Source of the DNA: Acidobacteriota bacterium
Lineage (GTDB): Bacteria > Acidobacteriota > Terriglobia > Terriglobales > Acidobacteriaceae
DNA length: 10,238 bases
Assembly (NCBI GenBank): GCA_021851625.1
Contig: JAJZCX010000025.1
Span: 1 to 10,238, forward strand
Direction: 5' to 3'
Positions 6,844 to 10,238 of this stretch are shown one piece after another. The notes beneath the pieces were generated by a model. The model worked only from the letters and a program-made list of their open reading frames with translations. It was not told the DNA's origin and did no database searches. Position 1 is the stretch's first letter; each line of letters starts with the position of its first letter. The position numbers were made by a program, and so were the translations under genes.

Positions 6844-8265
6844 CTATCCGACTGGTGTCTGCATGCCAAGATTTAATGCGCTGATGACAACAGTCTGTAA
6901 AACACTGTAAAACTGCGCTGCGGACTGATATGCCTGCTCGTAGGTTTGCAGATTCGCCGCTTCTTCATTCAGCGAGACACTGGAGAGCGCGCTCTGCTGG
7001 TTCTGCAACTGCGTGAGCGATGCCTGCTGCGCCGTGTTGAGCGTGTTCAGTCCAGAGACCTGACTACCAAGATTCGAAATAAAGGAGGCGTAAAAATCTG
7101 TAGGCGTCTGGCCGCCGATGATCGACTGATTGGCAAGGTTTGCCATGGCGACTGCATTGGCGTTGTCGCCCGGCCCGGTCCCTATGGCGGCAGCGGCAAT
7201 TTGCGCAGGATTGGTAATCGCAACGGAGATGCCCGCGGCGGATCCTGTGACCGTGGCGGGGATGTTGAAGAGCGCCAGGCCAGGATTGCCATTCTGATCG
7301 ACGCCCGCCATCTGCACCGTGTTCACTTGCGTGGCCAAATTGTAGGCCATCGTGTCGATGGAGTTTTGCACTGCGGGAATGCTTTGATCGCGCGTGGTGA
7401 GCAGACCAGCAAGCTGGCCCCCACCGCTGGCTTGCGCAGTGGTGATGTCGCCCGAACTGCCCGATGCAGTGGCGAAGATATGCACGTTGCCACTCACATT
7501 GCCGGTGGTTAAGTCGAAGGATTTGCCCTCAGAGACCAACAGTGCGCCGCTAGTGGTGGTCACGGTGAGGCCGTTGTTTTCCGTCTTGATTGTGTTGATG
7601 CCGATGTACTGTGAAAGCTGTTGCAGATCGTATTGGCGCTGATTTTCGAGCAGTCCGGCATCGGCGGTGGGGCTGGCCGAGCTGATCTGCTGATTCAGTT
7701 GCGCGATGGAGTTCAACAGCGGATTGATCTGGTTGACTGTGCCAATTACCTGCTGGTTCAATCCATTTGTCTGCGCGGTAAGCTGCGCTGCCGAACTATT
7801 GAACTGACCGGCCAAGGTGTTGGCCGCACTCAACACACTTTGCCGCAGTGCGGTGTTGGTGGGGCTGGTCTCCAGTTGATTGATGGCATTGAAGAAATTT
7901 GTGGTCAGATCGCCCAAGCTGCCCGGCGATGGACCAGAGGTGCTGGTGGTCACCTGGTTGAAGATGTCCTGCACCTGCTGCATGGCAGTATATTGGGCCT
8001 GCGTGGCCTGCTGCTGTTGCTGTTGTTGATCGATATTGGCGTTGAGGATGAGATTGCGCTGCGACTGCGCGGCCACCATCTGCACGCCCTGGCCGTAGCT
8101 GATGCCATTGATGGTGACGGGATCGTTGGCTTGAAAGACGGCCACCTGCCGCGTATAGCCCGGAGTACTGGCGTTGGCCGTATTGTTGGCGGTAACGTTC
8201 AGCGCTGCCTGGTCCGCATTCAGCGCGCCCGCCATGATCTGCAATGCAGAGTTGATCGTGGCCAT
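6844..8265 (-). CDS. flgK: Flagellar hook-associated protein FlgK (HAP1)
   Basis: A 473-residue junction protein that joins the hook to FlgL, exported through the flagellar type III apparatus. The N-terminal rod/hook signature reads NSALQIMAGALNADQAALNV (5-24) followed by NNTANASTPGYTRQ (27-40), the family's N-x-x-N-x-x-TPGYxRQ motif. The C-terminal D0/D1 segment SLNEEAANLQTYEQAYQSAA (431-450) and its LNLG ending match the conserved axial-protein C-terminus. It is shorter than enterobacterial FlgK (about 550), the loss being in the middle domains. It contains seven consecutive Gln (80-86) in the first long helix, has no Cys or Trp, and is rich in Asn/Gln/Ser/Thr. A GAGGG Shine-Dalgarno (8274-8278) lies 8 bases before the ATG. 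It follows the flgN-like gene by 60 bases and precedes flgL by 47, presumably in the same sigma-28 operon. Confidence 0.95.
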   Translation of the reverse strand: MATINSALQIMAGALNADQAALNVTANNTANASTPGYTRQVAVFQANDPVTINGISYGQGVQMVAAQSQRNLILNANIDQQQQQQQATQAQYTAMQQVQDIFNQVTTSTSGPSPGSLGDLTTNFFNAINQLETSPTNTALRQSVLSAANTLAGQFNSSAAQLTAQTNGLNQQVIGTVNQINPLLNSIAQLNQQISSASPTADAGLLENQRQYDLQQLSQYIGINTIKTENNGLTVTTTSGALLVSEGKSFDLTTGNVSGNVHIFATASGSSGDITTAQASGGGQLAGLLTTRDQSIPAVQNSIDTMAYNLATQVNTVQMAGVDQNGNPGLALFNIPATVTGSAAGISVAITNPAQIAAAAIGTGPGDNANAVAMANLANQSIIGGQTPTDFYASFISNLGSQVSGLNTLNTAQQASLTQLQNQQSALSSVSLNEEAANLQTYEQAYQSAAQFYSVLQTVVISALNLGMQTPVG

Positions 8266-8325
8266 GCCAGTTGCCCTCGTGGTTCCTGCCGCAAACGAAC
8301 TTCAGTCGTGCAAAGGTGTTACTGC

Positions 8326-8607
8326 TTACAAACCAGCGCTCGGCGTGGACCGTGCTGCTGGGTAGATCGAAAACTCTGCCGTGTCACTTGCATCCGCACA
8401 CAGCGTTGTCCGCCGCATGAGGCGCAGATTGCGCTCCGTCAACTGCAAGAGCAGCGCCAGTTCTGTCTGCGCAGGCTGCACCGCGCGTGCCTGCTGTGGT
8501 GTAGGCGGCGTGCGTTGTAACTCGGCCAACTCGCCGCGCAAGTGGTCCAGCCGCTCTGCGTCAAGCTGCGTCAGCGCCAGAATCGCCTCTTCCACCAAAT
8601 GCTGCAT
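8326..8607 (-). CDS. flgN: Short FlgN-like candidate flagellar export chaperone
   Basis: A 93-residue protein between flgM and flgK, the position where flgN (chaperone for FlgK and FlgL) is normally found. It is mostly helical by composition: residues 1-33 form a Leu/Glu/Ala-rich amphipathic helix, a Pro-containing turn follows (33-46), and a second helix (47-68) contains ELALLLQLTERNLRLMRR, which resembles the FlgN pattern of leucines followed by an E-R/N-N segment. A Ser/Ala/Pro tail (about 71-93) follows. It is well below the usual FlgN length of about 130-160 residues, so this would be a reduced form. The family call rests mainly on gene order plus this helix pattern. The ATG at 8605-8607 has an AGG 6 bases upstream and lies 26 bases after flgM. 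The alternative is an unrelated small helical flagellar protein. Confidence 0.55.
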   Translation of the reverse strand: MQHLVEEAILALTQLDAERLDHLRGELAELQRTPPTPQQARAVQPAQTELALLLQLTERNLRLMRRTTLCADASDTAEFSIYPAARSTPSAGL

Positions 8608-8633
8608 CGCGTGCCTGCCTTCGTTACGAACCG

Positions 8634-8954
8634 CTAGTTGCCCTGCCCCAGCATGTTCTGGATCAGGCTGCCTGCCACGGCTTCGGCGGGAACGTTGTAC
8701 GTGCCCGACTGAATGGCCGATTGCACCGCATTCACCAGCCCCATGCGCACATCCGACTGCTGGCCTTGCGCGTTCATCGCCGCAAACAATCCGCCTGCGC
8801 TCAGGTCAGCGTGGTCTGTACCCGGCTGCATCGACTGCGATGTCGGAGACGCCGTGCCCGGAGCGCCAGGTTGTACGCCTGACGATTGCCCGGCCTGTCC
8901 GGCGGATGCGAGCTGTTGCGCGTTTGGAAAATTGAAGATGCCCGGTAAATTCAT
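8634..8954 (-). CDS. flgM: Anti-sigma-28 factor FlgM
   Basis: A 106-residue protein that would bind and inhibit the flagellar sigma factor FliA (sigma-28) until the hook is complete and FlgM is exported. The C-terminal half carries the family signature: ADLSAGG (49-55) stands where FlgM has its LSxA element, and VRMGLVNAVQSAIQSGTY (69-86) then NVPAEAVAGSLIQNML (87-102) match the pattern of an Arg/Val-start helix, A-I-x-x-G-x-Y, then a V-x-x-x-x-I/V-A-x-x-L-I helix that contacts sigma-28. The N-terminal half (1-48) is Gly/Ala/Gln/Ser/Pro-rich and probably disordered, as in FlgM generally. A strong Shine-Dalgarno (AGGAGG, 8959-8964) lies 4 bases before the ATG, fixing the start. It is the first gene after the sigma-28 promoter at 8978-9004. 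Confidence 0.88.
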   Translation of the reverse strand: MNLPGIFNFPNAQQLASAGQAGQSSGVQPGAPGTASPTSQSMQPGTDHADLSAGGLFAAMNAQGQQSDVRMGLVNAVQSAIQSGTYNVPAEAVAGSLIQNMLGQGN

Positions 8955-8958
8955 GTTG

Positions 8959-8964
8959 CCTCCT
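8959..8964 (-). promoter_or_regulatory. Strong Shine-Dalgarno for flgM
   Basis: A full AGGAGG on the minus strand, 4 bases before the flgM ATG, is the best ribosome binding site in the window. It lies within the short leader expected from the sigma-28 promoter just upstream. Confidence 0.75.
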
Positions 8965-8977
8965 CACCTCATCCATT

Positions 8978-9004
8978 CCATCGGCGGACAGAATGCAAAC
9001 TTTA
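8978..9004 (-). promoter_or_regulatory. Sigma-28 (FliA) promoter for flgM-flgN-flgK-flgL
   Basis: Reading the minus strand, TAAAGTTT (9004-8997) is followed by exactly 11 bases and then GCCGATGG (8985-8978). The established enterobacterial sigma-28 consensus is TAAAGTTT-N11-GCCGATAA, so this matches all eight -35 bases and the first six of eight -10 bases at perfect spacing. It sits in the flgJ-flgM gap, with its -10 element 23 bases before the flgM ATG. That predicts a leader of roughly 15-20 bases carrying the AGGAGG. Placement before an anti-sigma-28 gene fits the late (class 3) feedback loop known in enteric bacteria. Confidence 0.85.
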
Positions 9005-9016
9005 GTACCGGATTGC

Positions 9017-9061
9017 AAAAAATTCCGCTTGACATAGTTTTTTGTCCCATTATCGGAGCGG
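9017..9061 (-). terminator. Weak terminator-like structure after flgJ
   Basis: On the minus strand the arms CCGCT (9061-9057, in the last flgJ codons) and AGCGG (9029-9025) could pair. An inner GACA/TGTC pairing lies between them, and AATTTTTT (9024-9017) follows directly. The stem is short and has an asymmetric internal loop, so this is a marginal intrinsic terminator. It falls between flgJ and the sigma-28 promoter, where a boundary between early and late flagellar transcripts would be expected. Confidence 0.3.
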
Positions 9062-9547
9062 GTGAATCGCCAGCCCACGTTGGAGCAAAGGAAATCCGCT
9101 GGATGTGCGCTGCAAACCGTGCATTTTCTTGCCCGCGTCGCCATCCTCCGCCTCACCGGCCAAAGCATTGGAAGCATTGGTTCCCGCTTTCGCCGCATCA
9201 TTCGTAGCCTCCACTGGAGCCAGTTGCTCCAAGATATGTTGCGCGATTCCCAAGCCTCCGGCAGCGGCCAGCGCATCGGCCAATGCCTGCGTGCCCAGGC
9301 TATCGACCGTGCCCAGACTGCCGCTCATCATGCCATCGGCACCCTCGCTGCCACCCAGCCCATCACTGCCTGCAAAGAGTGGATCCTCTTTCAGCGGCTT
9401 GAGCAGCTCCTGCAAAAAGTTGGCTTCAAACTCCTGCGCCGCTTTGCGCAGTCGCGGACTGGCCGTTGCCGCAGCGTTTGCGCCGCGTATTTGCACGCCG
9501 CTGGGGGGAAGCGAATGTAAATTCGCCAAGTGCGCTCCGTGTGTCAT
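9050..9547 (-). CDS. flgJ: Rod-binding FlgJ-type protein without muramidase domain
   Basis: 165 residues from the ATG at 9545-9547. FlgJ caps the growing rod in the periplasm; in enterics it also carries a C-terminal peptidoglycan hydrolase. Here only the rod-binding domain is present: PRLRKAAQEFEANFLQELLKPL (31-52) is the conserved first helix, followed by a Gly/Asp/Ser loop (58-82), then TQALADALAAAGGLGIAQHILEQL (86-109), the typical A-x-G-G-(I/L)-G-(I/L)-A end. The remaining 55 residues are Ala/Gly/Asp-rich, then basic, with no glucosaminidase motifs. A separate hydrolase is expected elsewhere. The start is chosen because GGAGG (9553-9557) lies 5 bases before this ATG; an ATG seven codons upstream (9566-9568) has no such site. 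It follows flgI by 69 bases, a gap with a small hairpin (9598-9613). The gene has no Cys. Confidence 0.85.
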   Translation of the reverse strand: MTHGAHLANLHSLPPSGVQIRGANAAATASPRLRKAAQEFEANFLQELLKPLKEDPLFAGSDGLGGSEGADGMMSGSLGTVDSLGTQALADALAAAGGLGIAQHILEQLAPVEATNDAAKAGTNASNALAGEAEDGDAGKKMHGLQRTSSGFPLLQRGLAIHPLR

Positions 9548-9552
9548 GTCTG

Positions 9553-9557
9553 CCTCC
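9553..9557 (-). promoter_or_regulatory. Shine-Dalgarno deciding the flgJ start
   Basis: GGAGG on the minus strand, 5 bases before the ATG at 9545-9547. It lies inside the longer reading that begins at 9568 and argues for the downstream start. Confidence 0.65.
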
Positions 9558-9597
9558 GTTGCTTCCATCGTTGTTCGTGTTGCGCTGCCGCCGCGTT

Positions 9598-9613
9598 GCC
9601 AATACAGATTGGC
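9598..9613 (-). other. Perfect 6-bp hairpin in flgI-flgJ gap
   Basis: GCCAAT, the loop CTGT, then ATTGGC on the minus strand: a perfect 6-base stem with a 4-base loop, starting 3 bases after the flgI stop. No T-run follows, so it is not a typical terminator. It could stabilise or process the mRNA between the two genes, or be chance. Confidence 0.35.
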
Positions 9614-9616
9614 TGC

Positions 9617-10238
9617 TTAAATCACCACCAACTCCGCTTCGAGTGCGCCCGCCTGCTTCATCGCCTGCAAGATCGAGATCACATCGGTTGCCGTTGCGCC
9701 AATCGCTTGCAAGTTGCGCACCAAGTCGTCCACGGTTGCGCCCTGCTTGAGTTGAATGCGATTGACCGGCTGATTGTTCACCTGCACCTGCGTCTGCGGA
9801 ACCACTTCCGTGCTGCCGCCGCCAAAGGCATTCGGCTGCGAGACCTGGAACTGCGTGACAACATCAATGGCCAGACCGCCATGCAGAATCGAAACCGGCA
9901 GCAAGCGCACATTGCCGCCGATGACCACCGTGCCTGTGCGTTCGTTGACCACCACGCGCGCCTTGGGATAGACATGCACGGGCAGCGCTTGCACACGCGC
10001 CAACAGCAGGGGAATGTCCTCGCCCGCAGGCACATCCAAATGAATCTGGCGACTGTCGAGCGCGCGTGCAGAAGCGCCGCCCAACGCGCGGTTGATGTCG
10101 TCGGCCACTCCGGTGGTGGTTTCAAAGTCGGACTCATGCATCTCGATGGTCAGGGCGCGCATTCCCGCCAGTGACATGGGCACGGCGCGCTCGACCAGCC
10201 CGCCTTCAGGAATGCGCGCCGTATCAGGAAAGTTCATC
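9617..10238 (-). CDS. flgI: Flagellar P-ring protein FlgI, C-terminal part (5' end outside window)
   Basis: About 207 residues from the window edge to a TAA at 9617-9619. FlgI is a secreted periplasmic protein that builds the P ring around the rod in the peptidoglycan layer. The fragment matches the family's C-terminal half. ADDINRALGGASARALDSRQIHLDVP aligns with the A-x-x-I-N-x-x-x-G-x-x-x-A-x-A-L-D-A-R-T-I region. ARVVVNERTGTVVIGGNVRLLPVSILHGGLAI matches the K-V-V-I-N-x-R-T-G-x-V-V segment, then VSQPNAFGGGSTEVVPQTQVQV matches S-Q-P-x-x-F-G-G-G-x-T-x-V-x-P-Q-T. The end VDDLVRNLQAIGATATDVISILQAMKQAGALEAELVVI is the canonical L-x-x-x-V-x-x-L-N-x-x-G-A-x-x-x-D-x-x-x-I-L-Q-x-x-x-x-A-G-x-L-x-A-x-L terminus. 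The Met at 10235-10237 is internal, not the start. It is the first visible gene of the flagellar run, and rod, hook and L-ring genes are expected to the right. Confidence 0.95.
   Translation of the reverse strand, partial: MNFPDTARIPEGGLVERAVPMSLAGMRALTIEMHESDFETTTGVADDINRALGGASARALDSRQIHLDVPAGEDIPLLLARVQALPVHVYPKARVVVNERTGTVVIGGNVRLLPVSILHGGLAIDVVTQFQVSQPNAFGGGSTEVVPQTQVQVNNQPVNRIQLKQGATVDDLVRNLQAIGATATDVISILQAMKQAGALEAELVVI

Noticed and set aside
7621..8520. Long plus-strand open frame (299 codons) antisense to flgK and the flgN-like gene
   Set aside because: It is Arg/Leu/Cys-rich and has no recognisable domain. It mirrors the skewed codon use of flgK, whose family match is unambiguous.
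9029..9053. Plus-strand TTGACA followed by CATTAT, resembling a sigma-70 promoter
   Set aside because: The spacer is only 13 bases, there is no acceptable -10 at 16-18 bases, and no plus-strand gene follows.
9530..10174. Plus-strand open frame of 214 codons antisense to flgI and the start of flgJ
   Set aside because: It is Arg/His/Leu/Ala-rich with no motif and opposes the strongly conserved FlgI C-terminus.

Overview
The window looks like chromosomal DNA from a moderately GC-rich, flagellated Gram-negative bacterium. A P-ring protein gene (flgI) implies an outer membrane. The mix of genes and the style of the proteins (a short FlgK, a stand-alone rod-binding FlgJ domain, a UbiA-like membrane protein paired with a methyltransferase) fits Acidobacteriota of the Terriglobia type. 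That placement is inference from pattern recognition, not from a search. I see no mobile element, CRISPR array, tRNA or rRNA.

Layout, left to right. (1) 2-163, plus strand: probable C-terminal end of an unidentified gene. (2) 290-2406, plus strand: a compact run of three genes. These are a divergent UbiA-superfamily membrane protein, a class I SAM-dependent methyltransferase overlapping it by 4 bases, and a SixA-type phosphohistidine phosphatase 24 bases further on. (3) 2358-3878, minus strand: a full-length Ppx/GppA phosphatase whose 3' end overlaps the SixA gene tail-to-tail by 49 bases. (4) 3973-5892, plus strand: an ArnT/PMT-like (GT39) membrane glycosyltransferase, divergent from ppx across a gap of about 95 bases. 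(5) 5897-10238, minus strand: the distal part of a flagellar gene cluster, in transcription order flgI (C-terminal part) - flgJ (rod-binding domain only) - flgM - flgN-like - flgK - flgL. flgL ends 4 bases from the end of the glycosyltransferase gene, so the flagellar cluster stops here.

The flagellar block makes regulatory sense. FlgI and FlgJ belong to the hook-basal-body stage. Between flgJ and flgM lies a near-consensus sigma-28 (FliA) promoter, with TAAAGTTT, an 11-base spacer and GCCGATGG, followed by a strong Shine-Dalgarno and flgM. flgM, the flgN-like gene, flgK and flgL therefore probably form a late operon. In it sigma-28 drives its own anti-sigma factor together with the hook-filament junction proteins and their likely export chaperone. 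A weak terminator-like structure just after flgJ may separate the two transcription units.

Most of the window is recognisable core biology. The parts least explained by known families are the UbiA-like protein with incomplete Asp-rich motifs and its methyltransferase partner, the unusually short FlgN candidate, and the overlapping sixA/ppx pair.
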